Assembly: GCA_035363255.1 (NCBI GenBank)
Contig: DAOSES010000001.1
Location: forward strand, 62,001 to 126,000
Length of the DNA: 64,000 nt
Direction of reading: 5' to 3'
Source of the DNA: T3SED10-260 sp035363255
GTDB taxonomy: Bacteria; Caldisericota; Caldisericia; UBA6126
Position numbers and translations under genes: made by a program. Below the pieces are notes generated by a model. The model was not told the origin of the DNA and did no database searches. It saw nothing but the letters and a program-made list of their open reading frames with translations. Below, one piece after another: positions 54,605 to 63,892 of this stretch (position 1 is its first letter; every line of letters begins with the position of its first letter).

Positions 54605-57148
54605 CTAGGCAAGAGCTGTAAAATCAAAAAGCTGTTCGACAATCTCCATCACAGAGGAAACAGCTGTGATTTTCGGCACTATATCGCTTGACACTCCTTT
54701 AAACACCATATCAAGGTAGTCCCAGCGATTTTCTTTGGGTATAAATACTCGTTGAATGTTTTTTTCAAAGGTAGCTTCTATTTTTTCTTTGATGCCTGCC
54801 ACGGGCAGGACATCCCCCAACAGGGTAATTTCACCAGTGATGGTAATATCTTGAGGAAGCGCCTGCCCAAGACAGGCAGACAACATAGCAATAGCAAGAC
54901 TACAACCCGCGGATGAACCATCATATTGTGGATACCATCCTGGCAAATCAACCATAAGATCTTTTTGATCCATCAGGTCATGCAGACCCTTTTTGTCAAG
55001 TAGCTGTTTGATGAAAGAGAAGGCTGTGAGAATAGAGTTTTTGAAGCTTTCTGAGATATTGCCTGTGATGCGTATATGTCCATTCCCTCGGACAAGAACC
55101 GTTTGAATTTCACCGATATGACCTTTGGAAAAAATGGCTTTTTCTTCGAGTTGGTTTTCTTGCTTTATGGGTGAAAAAACAGTTAAAATCTTTACAACTC
55201 CCACCCTGGTTTCTGTTTTGTTTATGGATATGCTGGACGCATGAGTGGCAAGCTGTTTAATTTTGGCGGAAAGAGTCGTGAGTTCTTCCTGCATATTGGC
55301 TGCTTCGTAAAGTTCTGCTATGTATTCGAGCATCAGCAAGGGAGCATTGGTGAGAGGTATGCGTCGAGCATTCGATATAGCTTCCATGAGATACTCCCTG
55401 GAAGAGAAGAGCAAGTCTTTGTATAGTTGATAGTAAGAACGGCTGATCCATAAATAACAGTTTTCATCAGATGCGAAAGTTTGCCCTTGCTCGTTGAATA
55501 AACCACCCAATAAAGCCTCGTTGTAATACTTGATTGCGGGAAGGAATTGGCATTTGGCATAGGAAACCTGACCAAGATAATACAAGGCTTCTTTGTGGTT
55601 GCCGTAAAGAGATATGACTTCGTTTAAATGTTCTTCGGCTTTGTCCAAAGCAAGCTCGGATCCTACAATTTTGGCTTCTTTGAGATAAATTTTTCCTAAA
55701 GAGAGGTGGATGCGATAATCTTTGGGTGATAGCTGTCTTGCCAGTTCAAGATATCTCTCTGCCTCTTCTATCCAACCAAATTTGATGCTGATTTCTGATA
55801 GATTCATATAGCTTTCCATGAACAAATCCACATCCGTGTAATCTGCCATGAGCACCTGTCGGTAGGAATCATATGCTTTTAGGTAGTGATGAGAGGAATA
55901 ATAGATTCCCGCCAATTCAAAATGAGCAAGAACAAAATCAGGACATAGTTCGACCGCCTTCAAGAAAAGAAGACTTGCATTTCGTGGATCCTTTTCTTGG
56001 ATGGCAATACCTTTGAGGTAGTGAGTTTCGGGGTTTGCTGGATCCAATTCAATTAAACGATCAAAGCTGAATCTAAGCATGGAGCGGATTTTGTCTTCTA
56101 TCCCTTCGGTATTAACGATTAAGGCTTTGTTCCATTCGCTGGCTTCATCTTGATCGTCACCTGGGGCTTTCCAAAGATGAGATTGCTGTAAGAGATGATC
56201 ACAAATTTCGATTAAATTTTTATAAAATAGTGGATTGTCGTTGCTGGAACGTTTTTGGAAGGCTGACCAGATACTTTTTGCCAAACCAAGATGATTGAGT
56301 TGAAGATGAAGCATCCTAACGAAAGATAAAACAGGAACATCATTGAATGGTAGCAGGCTCTCAAGCTTTTCATATATTGCTTGAGCTTCTCCCACCTCGT
56401 TAATGATGAGCAAAGCACTTAGAATCTCTTTCATCAGGAAAGAATCCTGAATATGATAAGACTGAGCGAGTTTGAAAAGAAACATGATTTTGCCAGGAGA
56501 ACGAAAAACCAGGGTATATAACTCCAAGAGGAGATGGAAAGCATCAACTTTTTGGGCATCCAGACGTAAGGCTTCCAGACAAAGATATTCAACCTCGTCT
56601 CGTATGGAAGAGCTTATCTTGGGGTGATGAAAGAGAAGTTTGGCACGAATCAGGTAGGACTCAGGATCTTTCATTTCTTTGCATTTTTGTACGCTCAAAA
56701 GCTTGAGCGCTTCATCAAATTCTCTTGCGTCGATAAGTAGCTCCAAATGGATCAGAAACAAACGATCAGAAATCAGCTCTTTTTGCTGGGCCTCATTTAT
56801 TGTTACAAGGGCTTTGGCAGTTTCACCCTGGTCTCTCAAATATAGAAGGTAGTAGTAATAGTCTTCCTCCAAATCAAAGTCAAGTTTTTGCCAATAGGGA
56901 TTTAACTTGGAAAGTCCTGTTTGATCTTGTCGATCAAAATGCCAGAGAAAAAGCTCATAAAGAAGCTGGGAAGGGACTATATCTTGAGCCAAATATAGAT
57001 TGCTGAGAGATAGGATTAAATCTTGAGCTGGAGCATAAGACTTTAGTTGTTCGAGGATACTCAGTGCCAGGGGGATACTGCCCCGATCGCTCTCCCAGCG
57101 AAGTGAGAGCTGATCTAATAATTGTTTTTTGTCCAGCGTTTCTTCCAT
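54605..57148 (-). CDS. TPR protein fused to a Lon (S16) protease domain
   Basis: 847 residues. Roughly the first 600 form helical TPR-like repeats (for example AHFELAGIYYSSHHYLKAYD and EALYYLGQVSYAKCQFLPA). The last ~190 residues match the Lon proteolytic domain. The nucleophile Ser746 is in DGSSAGCSLAIA. Lys787, the dyad base, is in LPVAGIKEKIEA, in the usual ITGEITLLGDVLPVAG context. There is no AAA+ module (no Walker A), so this is not ordinary Lon; substrate delivery would depend on the TPRs or a partner. AAAGGAG precedes ATG 57148. It lies downstream of the cyclophilin gene, same strand, gap 32 bp. The coding sequence holds two CCTGCC-type palindromes. Confidence 0.88.
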   Translation of the reverse strand: MEETLDKKQLLDQLSLRWESDRGSIPLALSILEQLKSYAPAQDLILSLSNLYLAQDIVPSQLLYELFLWHFDRQDQTGLSKLNPYWQKLDFDLEEDYYYYLLYLRDQGETAKALVTINEAQQKELISDRLFLIHLELLIDAREFDEALKLLSVQKCKEMKDPESYLIRAKLLFHHPKISSSIRDEVEYLCLEALRLDAQKVDAFHLLLELYTLVFRSPGKIMFLFKLAQSYHIQDSFLMKEILSALLIINEVGEAQAIYEKLESLLPFNDVPVLSFVRMLHLQLNHLGLAKSIWSAFQKRSSNDNPLFYKNLIEICDHLLQQSHLWKAPGDDQDEASEWNKALIVNTEGIEDKIRSMLRFSFDRLIELDPANPETHYLKGIAIQEKDPRNASLLFLKAVELCPDFVLAHFELAGIYYSSHHYLKAYDSYRQVLMADYTDVDLFMESYMNLSEISIKFGWIEEAERYLELARQLSPKDYRIHLSLGKIYLKEAKIVGSELALDKAEEHLNEVISLYGNHKEALYYLGQVSYAKCQFLPAIKYYNEALLGGLFNEQGQTFASDENCYLWISRSYYQLYKDLLFSSREYLMEAISNARRIPLTNAPLLMLEYIAELYEAANMQEELTTLSAKIKQLATHASSISINKTETRVGVVKILTVFSPIKQENQLEEKAIFSKGHIGEIQTVLVRGNGHIRITGNISESFKNSILTAFSFIKQLLDKKGLHDLMDQKDLMVDLPGWYPQYDGSSAGCSLAIAMLSACLGQALPQDITITGEITLLGDVLPVAGIKEKIEATFEKNIQRVFIPKENRWDYLDMVFKGVSSDIVPKITAVSSVMEIVEQLFDFTALA

Positions 57149-57180
57149 AAACTCCTTTTATGTATGCAAACTAAGCTATG

Positions 57181-58002
57181 TTAGGGCTGTTTTGGAACAA
57201 TTTTAGCTGTTTTGATAATAACATCTTCCAGGGGTTTGTCTTGCTGATCTCTGGGTACATTCTGAATTTTTTCAGCAACTTCCATACCCTTGACCACTTT
57301 ACCAAATCCAGTATGTTTACCATCAAGATGAGCTGTACCTTGTTTGTTGGTGATGATAAAAAACTGTGCTCCATTGGTGTTGGGACCGGCATTGGCCATG
57401 GCTAAAACACCATATTCCAATTTAATGGAAGGAAGCTTGTTGTTGTATTTGTAACCAGCAGTGACATTTTGCTGAATAGCATCCTGGGAAAGACCCAGGG
57501 CAGTAGGATTGATTTCATCACGGTATTGAAAGCCGGGATCCTTGGGTTCAGTGGAAGTGAATCCACCAGTCTGAATCATAAAATCGTTGATAACTCGATG
57601 GAAGATGATGCCATCGTAAAAACCATCTTTAGCCAACTGACGAATACTTCGAGCTGTTCTTGGGGCGGCATCGGGATTGAGCTCAATCGTGATATCTCCC
57701 ATGGTGGTTTCGAGAAGCAGCCATTCATTTTTCATATCTTTGATTTCTGCTTTGCTTGGCATTGGAACCTCAGGAGGAAAACCTTCATTAGCAATCTTCT
57801 TGGCAGTCTGGAGTGAGTTAAACCAAACGATACCACTGATGATTAGCACCAAGGCGAGGACTGAGGAAGCTCCTATAAGAAATCTATCCCGTTTCTCTTT
57901 TTTTTGAATTAGCGTTTGTTCTTCGCGACGTTTAATTTCTTTTTCACTGAGACGAATCTTACCAGTTGCCAGATCTAGTATTTCACGTTCTTTTCGATTC
58001 AT
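57181..58002 (-). CDS. Membrane-anchored cyclophilin-type peptidyl-prolyl isomerase
   Basis: 273 residues. A charged N-terminal segment of about 40 residues is followed by one transmembrane helix at about 40-62 (FLIGASSVLALVLIISGIVW) and then a full cyclophilin domain (about 92-270). Active-site motifs: IIFHRVINDFMIQTGG, NTNGAQFFIIT and HLDGKHTGFGKVVKGMEV. The domain is probably extracytoplasmic and may help fold exported proteins. It begins one base after the methyltransferase stop and is followed by the TPR-Lon gene, which suggests a protein quality-control pairing (inference). Confidence 0.92.
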   Translation of the reverse strand: MNRKEREILDLATGKIRLSEKEIKRREEQTLIQKKEKRDRFLIGASSVLALVLIISGIVWFNSLQTAKKIANEGFPPEVPMPSKAEIKDMKNEWLLLETTMGDITIELNPDAAPRTARSIRQLAKDGFYDGIIFHRVINDFMIQTGGFTSTEPKDPGFQYRDEINPTALGLSQDAIQQNVTAGYKYNNKLPSIKLEYGVLAMANAGPNTNGAQFFIITNKQGTAHLDGKHTGFGKVVKGMEVAEKIQNVPRDQQDKPLEDVIIKTAKIVPKQP

Positions 58003-58003
58003 T

Positions 58004-58867
58004 CTACTGTAAATCCCCCTTATCTTTTTCTAATACTATTGCTACGGTATGGATAAAAAACTCCCTGGTACATTTTAGTTTTACCAATGGAGCAACTATT
58101 TTCCGCAATGGTATCAATTTAAAGTATTTCAATTGAAAATCAACCTTCTTCAAAATGGCTTCTGCTTTTTTTACTGTCATATGATTGATATAGTCCATTT
58201 TAAATAACTTTCCAGTTTGAGTGAACTTTAGTTTTCTGCGCTTTTCCCCATCTTTCCTCAAGTAGGATAAGTGGATATATGCCTTGCTTAAAGCTTCTTC
58301 TGTAAAGAATAAATGCACCCAGGGAAATGGAATTAGATCACTTACATGAGCTCCCTGAGGATGATAATAAGGAGGAAATGAAATTAAAACTCTTCCTCCA
58401 GGTTTGAGCACCCGATGTGCTTCTGCAAGAATCTTTTCTGGTTGTGAAATATGTTCAAAAGCGTCAAGTAGGGTAAGCACATCCAGAGAGGCATCCTCTA
58501 AAGGAGCTTGGGAAGCATCAGCGCAAATAAAGCTGGCTCTACCCTCAAATTGCCTGGCATATTGTTTAGCCTTATCGATAAAGTGGGGGTCCATATCGAT
58601 ACCGATCAACTCCCTGGGATGGTATTTTAATAAGGCAAGACTTTTCCCTCCACCCCCACAACCAACATCCAATATCCTTTTTCCTTCAAATAATTCGTTT
58701 AAGGGCAGAAAATCCTCAAACACACTCCAGGCTTTTTGGCTGAATCGAAACTCCCATTCCTCAAAACTTTCTATACCCGCCAGCTCTCTTTCAAAGGGGT
58801 GCTTCAGGTTGTGTTTGTGCTGATAAAGCTTGATAAGAAGTCTCTCATTATTAATTTTGGGCATCAT
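58004..58867 (-). CDS. Class I SAM-dependent methyltransferase
   Basis: 287 residues with the methyltransferase fold. SAM-binding motif I is ILDVGCGGGGKSLALL, the acidic strand end is LIGIDMDPHFIDKAKQY, motif II is LDVLTLLDAFEHI, and the post-motif is RVLKPGGRVLISFPPYYHP. It belongs with the UbiE/Methyltransf_11-like enzymes; the substrate cannot be told. The start is Met1 or Met2 of MMPKINN (58867 or 58864). It lies 29 bp downstream of recO and 1 bp from the cyclophilin gene, so it is part of the same operon. Confidence 0.88.
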   Translation of the reverse strand: MMPKINNERLLIKLYQHKHNLKHPFERELAGIESFEEWEFRFSQKAWSVFEDFLPLNELFEGKRILDVGCGGGGKSLALLKYHPRELIGIDMDPHFIDKAKQYARQFEGRASFICADASQAPLEDASLDVLTLLDAFEHISQPEKILAEAHRVLKPGGRVLISFPPYYHPQGAHVSDLIPFPWVHLFFTEEALSKAYIHLSYLRKDGEKRRKLKFTQTGKLFKMDYINHMTVKKAEAILKKVDFQLKYFKLIPLRKIVAPLVKLKCTREFFIHTVAIVLEKDKGDLQ

Positions 58868-58896
58868 CCACCATTCCTTTCCACAAATCCTGGTTT

Positions 58897-59652
58897 TTAA
58901 ACTCGGGAGTTAATTTGGGCAAACGAGATAAAATAAGGGTCTATTTGTTCTTTGTAGCAATGGCTGATGATACGATCCAAATCAATCCAATCCTCCTGGA
59001 GGATGACCTTTTGATCGACATCAAAATGGGAGGAGCTACTTAAAACATGCAAAATCTCACAAAGTCTTGAGTTTAGTGAAAGCAATCTTGCATTTTGTTG
59101 AGGCTTGCACAACTCACAAAAAATATTCCCTTCCTGGGCATCCAGATAAACCTGCTTTGGTATGGGGGAAAGACCAAGCAAGGCATCACAGATTGAGCAG
59201 TTCTTCCATCTTTGAGCATGTCCTTGCACCGAAAGGAAAAATAACAAAAATGAATACAAGCCATGGTATAAAGGCACTTTCTTGCTTTTCCACTGAAAAA
59301 AAAGGGACTGAGCTCTATGAAATAAAGAAATCTGTGGAATGGCATAGGGAGTATATTTGTCGAGAAGCATCGCTAAAAATTGCCAGGCAAAAAGATAGTC
59401 AATGTTTTGTCGATCAGTAAGAAAAGATTCAGCAGAACATATTTCTGTGACAGTATAAAAACCATTTTTTTCGTACAACTGAATATAAGCGAAGGCAGGA
59501 GGCTCGGTAGCACAAGCCCAACGATGCAAAGGTGTTCTTGCGCTTTTGCAAAGGGCCATTATCTTTCCTTGCTCCAAAGTATAGAAATGTAGGAGCTTGT
59601 CCTTCTCACGATATTTTCTGCTTTGCAAAAGAAGTGCGGTAGTTTTAATCAT
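58897..59652 (-). CDS. recO: DNA repair protein RecO
   Basis: About 251 residues, normal for RecO, which helps load RecA through RecFOR. The N-terminal OB-fold has IKTTALLLQSRKYREKDKLL and GKIMALCKSART. A helical domain follows, with a zinc-binding pair CSICDALLG and CELCKP. ATG 59652 is preferred over the adjacent TTG 59655. It is the first gene of a four-gene minus-strand operon (recO, methyltransferase, cyclophilin, TPR-Lon) and is divergent from the small plus-strand gene at 59740. Confidence 0.9.
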   Translation of the reverse strand: MIKTTALLLQSRKYREKDKLLHFYTLEQGKIMALCKSARTPLHRWACATEPPAFAYIQLYEKNGFYTVTEICSAESFLTDRQNIDYLFAWQFLAMLLDKYTPYAIPQISLFHRAQSLFFQWKSKKVPLYHGLYSFLLFFLSVQGHAQRWKNCSICDALLGLSPIPKQVYLDAQEGNIFCELCKPQQNARLLSLNSRLCEILHVLSSSSHFDVDQKVILQEDWIDLDRIISHCYKEQIDPYFISFAQINSRV

Positions 59653-59739
59653 CAACTCTCAGCTTTCCACCTATTGAAGTTTAAACATTATTGAGCTATA
59701 AAATGTTGCTGTAATACTTAGTAGAAAAGAGGTAATTGC

Positions 59740-60207
59740 TTGGAAGAAATTCTGGAAGGTTTGCTTAGGCAATACAGCACATTTCGCGAGCAATACAACA
59801 AGCTCTCCACCCTTGAGTCTTTTCGTTCGGGCTGTATCATCACCATTTTGCCTGCTAAAGATGACTGTATCAAGCGGTCTTACATTCCTTTCGGTATTTT
59901 GCAAAAAAATATCATGAAGGGTCGTATCGAAACCATGGAGCGCACACTTGCAAAACTTAAACCCTGGGACCGAAATTTTATCAGTCTGCGATATTTTGAA
60001 CTTCAGTCCAGAGATTTTGTAATGGCATTTTTGCAAATACCTTCGATATCCACCTATAAGCGAATAAGGCATCGTACTTTGTTGAAGTATTACTTTTACT
60101 TGATTAGAGATCCTGGTTTTGACCTTTACTTCTGGGATTACATGCATATCAAAACTCAGCTTATAGCAGTTTTTTCTGAGCTGCTTCCCCTAAAGGGCGC
60201 AAAATAA
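59740..60207 (+). CDS. Small protein with HTH-like (sigma region 4/ArpU-like) segment, function unknown
   Basis: 155 residues starting at TTG 59740 behind AAAAGAGGT; no ATG is well placed. The segment at about 75-120 (WDRNFISLRYFELQSRDF followed by STYKRIRHRTLLKYY) has the spacing and character of a sigma-70 region 4 or phage ArpU/RinA-type helix-turn-helix, which suggests DNA binding; the match is by eye and weak. The rest has no recognised motif. Its last 47 bases overlap the convergent TPR/F420-ligase-like gene, so one end may be misjudged, though both frames read well. Confidence 0.55.
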   Translation: MEEILEGLLRQYSTFREQYNKLSTLESFRSGCIITILPAKDDCIKRSYIPFGILQKNIMKGRIETMERTLAKLKPWDRNFISLRYFELQSRDFVMAFLQIPSISTYKRIRHRTLLKYYFYLIRDPGFDLYFWDYMHIKTQLIAVFSELLPLKGAK

Positions 60208-61369
60208 TGATGGGAGTTCTTTGATCACCATTACCCGCTGGGTTGTCGCTTAATGCGTTTTCAATTGGTTTTTTAAGTTTGTGATCTGAAACTCCGACTG
60301 CCCAAGCAATTTGAAGGTCATTGGCATCCACGATTGCGGTATCGTATCCAGTAAGTTCTTTAACTTCCTGGCAGGTTTTGCGGGAGTCTTTCGGTCCCAA
60401 AACCACATAATAATCGAAGGGAGGAATAGCTCCAGGCATATCGTCGATCAAAGCTGCCTGCTCGCCTGCAAATCGATAGAACATACCACTCCCAGGGATT
60501 ATTTTGCTCCATAGTCCTCCGAAAAAAGCAGAAAACAAAATTCGCAAAGCTCCTGTTTCTTGAATGGCTGCCTGCATGGATAATGGATTGCACAGGGGAG
60601 CGTTTCCCCCAAAGGGATATTGATCATCATGGACAAAGCGTGAAAGGAGTTTGGCTAAAGGAGAGGGTGAGATACTGTCAACCGAATAAATTCGTCTTTC
60701 TGCAAGTGCAACCACACAGGAAGCAATTGTTAAAATATCCCCTTTTTTTCGTATTTCCTTTGTATATAGGTCCATCACCTGGGGAATATCCATACCAGGC
60801 ATAATAATCTCTGTTTTGATAGCAAGTCGTTCATACCCTCCCTTATTGGTTGGGAAGGGGTCAATAAGCACTTTTTCTGAGCTAAGCTCGTTCCAGGTTT
60901 TTTTGATATCACGACTGAAGGAATGCTTCATCCCCAAAGCCAAAACTTCGAGAGCTTTGTCTTTTTGACCAATATGAACAAGAGCTAAGGCATATCTGAT
61001 AAATTCTTTATCGTGAAAATTGGAGGGTTTAAATGAGATGAACCACTCATAATAATGGATGGCTTTTTCCCAGTTGGATTTCTCGTAGTATATGTTCGAA
61101 ACTCTTTTTAAAAAATAACGTAATGGTGATAAAGTTGTGGTATTCATCCGGTCTTTGGCATCTATCAAGGGGAGTTCGTAAAAAGGGAGTGCTTTATCGA
61201 TATCTTTGAGATAGTAACGATAAATATCTCCCATAAACAGGGACCACCAGTCATGTTTAGGGTCTTGCTCGTATGCTTTCTGAAACACATGAATACATTC
61301 AAGATAGCTCTTTTGTTGAAGGAAGGAGTCAGCCTCCTGCCAGATAGCGTATCTTTGGGTGAAGTTCAT
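60161..61369 (-). CDS. TPR protein fused to a coenzyme F420-0:L-glutamate ligase-like domain
   Basis: About 402 residues. The N-terminal half (about 1-160) has TPR-like helices (LECIHVFQKAYEQDPKHDWW, WEKAIHYYEWFISFKPSN). The C-terminal half (about 175-400) resembles the CofE/F420 ligase fold: RLAIKTEIIMPGMD, GDILTIASCVVALAERRIYS, IDDMPGAIPPFDYYVVLGPK, TGYDTAIVDANDL. Bacterial members of this family do not always act on F420, and no other F420 gene is present here, so the substrate is open. ATG 61369 with GGGAG upstream is preferred; ATG 61384 overlaps the guaA stop by 10 bp. Co-transcribed with guaA. Confidence 0.78.
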   Translation of the reverse strand: MNFTQRYAIWQEADSFLQQKSYLECIHVFQKAYEQDPKHDWWSLFMGDIYRYYLKDIDKALPFYELPLIDAKDRMNTTTLSPLRYFLKRVSNIYYEKSNWEKAIHYYEWFISFKPSNFHDKEFIRYALALVHIGQKDKALEVLALGMKHSFSRDIKKTWNELSSEKVLIDPFPTNKGGYERLAIKTEIIMPGMDIPQVMDLYTKEIRKKGDILTIASCVVALAERRIYSVDSISPSPLAKLLSRFVHDDQYPFGGNAPLCNPLSMQAAIQETGALRILFSAFFGGLWSKIIPGSGMFYRFAGEQAALIDDMPGAIPPFDYYVVLGPKDSRKTCQEVKELTGYDTAIVDANDLQIAWAVGVSDHKLKKPIENALSDNPAGNGDQRTPIIILRPLGEAAQKKLL

Positions 61370-61374
61370 ACCTT

Positions 61375-62892
61375 TCACTCCCATTCGATAGTACCAGGTG
61401 GCTTGGAGGTGATATCGTAAACCACACGGTTGATTTCGACAACTTCATTGGTGATTCGGTTACTGATTCTTTCAAGGACGTCATGGGGTATTTTATGCCA
61501 GGTCGCAGTCATACCGTCCACAGACTCAACCAGACGTATGGCAACTGTCCATTGATAAGTCCGTTGATCTCCCATCACTCCGACGCTCCGAATGGGGAGC
61601 AGTACCGCAAAACCTTGCCAAATCATGCGTTTCGTGTCATATGCTTTGATTTCTTCGCGCAATATGGCATCAGCCTTGCGCAATACGGAAAGTTTGTGTT
61701 CATCGATGGATCCAATCACTCGAATCCCAAGACCAGGACCAGGAAATGGGTGCCGATGAACAAAGGATTCTGACAAACCCAGCTCTTCTCCTATTTTTCT
61801 TACTTCATCTTTAAAAAGCATTTTTAATGGTTCGAGAAGAGACAGTTTCATGAAATCGGGCAAACCACCCACATTGTGGTGGCTTTTTATCTTTGCAGCC
61901 AAACCAGAGACTCCTCCTGAGCTTTCAATCACATCTGGATACAAAGTGCCCTGGAGCAAATACTGAGCGTTTATTTTTGCGGCTTCTGCATCAAAGGTTT
62001 CGATAAAAAGACGTCCGATAAGCTTTCTTTTTTCTTCAGGGTCTTCCACCCCCTTAAGCGCATCAATAAAAAGATCTTTTCGATCTAATACCTCAAGATG
62101 AACACCCAGGGTGGAAAGCATGGATGAGACTTCGCTAAGTTCGTTTTCTCGCAACAAACCATGGTCCACAAAAAAACAATGCAGTTGAGAGCCTATAGCC
62201 CGATGCACCAGCACAGATGCTACTGTTGAATCAACTCCTCCGCTGATACCAGCAACTACCTTGGCATTTCCTACTTTCTCACGAATGGCTTCGATTTCTT
62301 GAGACACAAAGCTACTCAGGTTCCAGTCCTTGGAAGCATGAACGATATTTTCAGCAAAGTTTCGTAAAATTTGTAAACCTTGCTCTGTGTGAAAAACTTC
62401 TGGATGAAATTGGATGCCAAACCGTTTTAACGAAAGGGACTGAATCCCAGCGAAAGAGATAGAGGGTGTGTCAGCTATAGCATCAAAATGTCCAGGAAGG
62501 GAAGCAACGCTGTCTTCATGACTCATCCATACAATAGTAGGATTGGAAACTTCTTTCCATAAAGGGGAGGAGGCACTTAATAAATGAAGCTCGGTTTTTC
62601 CATATTCTCTTTTCCCTTTAGCAATCGTGGCTCCATAGTGAAGAGCCATGGATTGAAAACCATAACATATACCAAGGATGGGAATATTTAAGTTCCATAT
62701 TCCTGGATCAATTTTAGGATGACATTCGCTGAGAGTCGATTCAGGTCCTCCTGATAGAATAAGCCCCTGAGCTTTGTTTAAAGCTTCAGGGGCTATAGTG
62801 TTTGGGAAAATTTCAGCAAAAATGCCCAATTCCCTAATTTTTCGTGCAATTAACTGGGTGGTTTGTGAGCCAAAATCAATTACGGCTATCAT
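61375..62892 (-). CDS. guaA: GMP synthase (glutamine-hydrolysing)
   Basis: 505 residues, full length. It converts XMP to GMP with glutamine and ATP. The class I glutamine amidotransferase domain (about 1-185) has the Cys nucleophile in ILGICYGFQSM and the His/Glu in GIQFHPEVFHT. The ATP pyrophosphatase P-loop is GISGGVDSTVAS (about 216). The C-terminal dimerisation domain ends in DITSKPPGTIEWE, the usual terminus. GGGAG lies upstream of ATG 62892. It lies 65 bp downstream of the SIMPL gene and abuts the TPR/F420-ligase-like gene. Confidence 0.98.
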   Translation of the reverse strand: MIAVIDFGSQTTQLIARKIRELGIFAEIFPNTIAPEALNKAQGLILSGGPESTLSECHPKIDPGIWNLNIPILGICYGFQSMALHYGATIAKGKREYGKTELHLLSASSPLWKEVSNPTIVWMSHEDSVASLPGHFDAIADTPSISFAGIQSLSLKRFGIQFHPEVFHTEQGLQILRNFAENIVHASKDWNLSSFVSQEIEAIREKVGNAKVVAGISGGVDSTVASVLVHRAIGSQLHCFFVDHGLLRENELSEVSSMLSTLGVHLEVLDRKDLFIDALKGVEDPEEKRKLIGRLFIETFDAEAAKINAQYLLQGTLYPDVIESSGGVSGLAAKIKSHHNVGGLPDFMKLSLLEPLKMLFKDEVRKIGEELGLSESFVHRHPFPGPGLGIRVIGSIDEHKLSVLRKADAILREEIKAYDTKRMIWQGFAVLLPIRSVGVMGDQRTYQWTVAIRLVESVDGMTATWHKIPHDVLERISNRITNEVVEINRVVYDITSKPPGTIEWE

Positions 62893-62957
62893 CGCTTTTC
62901 TCCCTGTTTTTTACTATTCAGTATAAAGCAAAGAGAGCAATGTGCCAATGAGTTATT

Positions 62958-63704
62958 TTAGAAAGTAAAAACTGCTTGAACCGTGATACTGATATCTGTC
63001 TGACCAGGCAATAACTCAGGGGCACCTTTTTCAGCTCCAGCAATATCTCGTCCATAAGCAGGAGCTGGAACGGGATTCATCCCTCCTGAAATGCTCAATT
63101 GGGTCATTTTCAGTACTTTCTCACCATCCGCACTCAAAGCTACTTCAGCACGTTTTCGAGCATCTTTGACAGCTAAGTCCAGTGCTTGCATCTGAGCTTC
63201 CTGAGAATCATTAACGCCAAAGCTGATTTGGTTGACACGGTTGGCTCCAGCTTTTACAGCTTCATCCAAAGCAGACCCAAGTAAGTCTACTTTTCTGATA
63301 GTGATGCTCAGATTTTGAGTGGTTTGATATCCTATGAGTTCGGGCTGACGATTTTCAACATACTTATACATGGGTTGAATGCCATAATGCACGGTTCGGA
63401 TGTCTTTCTTTTCAATACCAAGCACTTCGAGGGCTTTTACCACTTCTTTTGAAATTTCAGCATTTTTTTCTTGAGAACCCTGTGCTTGTTCGTGCTCAGT
63501 GACTATTCCGAGTTGGAGATAAGCAGTATCAGGCTCAAGTTGGATAGATCCAGTTCCTGAAACAAATACTTCTCTTTTAGTTTCGGGCACTACTGGAGTT
63601 TTTTCCTCTTCATCGCTTGAAGCATAGCTAAAACTCGCAAAACCAGCAAAAATAAGCAAAGCAAGCGTAACAATACCTATTTTCATTTTTTTGTTTCGTA
63701 ACAT
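62958..63704 (-). CDS. Exported SIMPL-domain (DUF541) protein
   Basis: About 248 residues. Signal peptide with core IGIVTLALLIFAGFASFSYA, then an acidic linker and the SIMPL domain (about 48-248): REVFVSGTGSIQLEPDTAYL, GIEKKDIRTVHYGIQPMY, YQTTQNLSITIRKVDLLG, ARKRAEVALSADGEKVLKM. The family is periplasmic or surface-exposed with poorly known function. AGGAGG lies 5 bases before ATG 63704; ATG 63707 immediately before it is only 2 bases from AGGAGG. First gene of the unit with guaA. Confidence 0.9.
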   Translation of the reverse strand: MLRNKKMKIGIVTLALLIFAGFASFSYASSDEEEKTPVVPETKREVFVSGTGSIQLEPDTAYLQLGIVTEHEQAQGSQEKNAEISKEVVKALEVLGIEKKDIRTVHYGIQPMYKYVENRQPELIGYQTTQNLSITIRKVDLLGSALDEAVKAGANRVNQISFGVNDSQEAQMQALDLAVKDARKRAEVALSADGEKVLKMTQLSISGGMNPVPAPAYGRDIAGAEKGAPELLPGQTDISITVQAVFTF

Positions 63705-63825
63705 CATTTCCTCCTAATACTTAGTTTCTTTGAATAAAATACCCTAAATCCAAATTTCAGTTCATTCCATTTTCCATATTGGATGCAAAAGGCGAATACA
63801 AGAAAACGAGAAGCACTTTACAAAT

Positions 63826-63853
63826 TTGACTTTATGTAAGGGAATATTACAAT
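63826..63853 (+). promoter_or_regulatory. Candidate promoter of the TrkA-like gene
   Basis: TTGACT (63826-63831), 16-bp spacer, TACAAT (63848-63853), about 40 bases before the start codon, in the 185-bp divergent gap between the SIMPL gene and the TrkA-like gene. Nothing else recognised in the gap. Confidence 0.45.
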
Positions 63854-63892
63854 TCAGAATTCAAGTGAAAAAAAGGAAATAAAAATAGAAAA

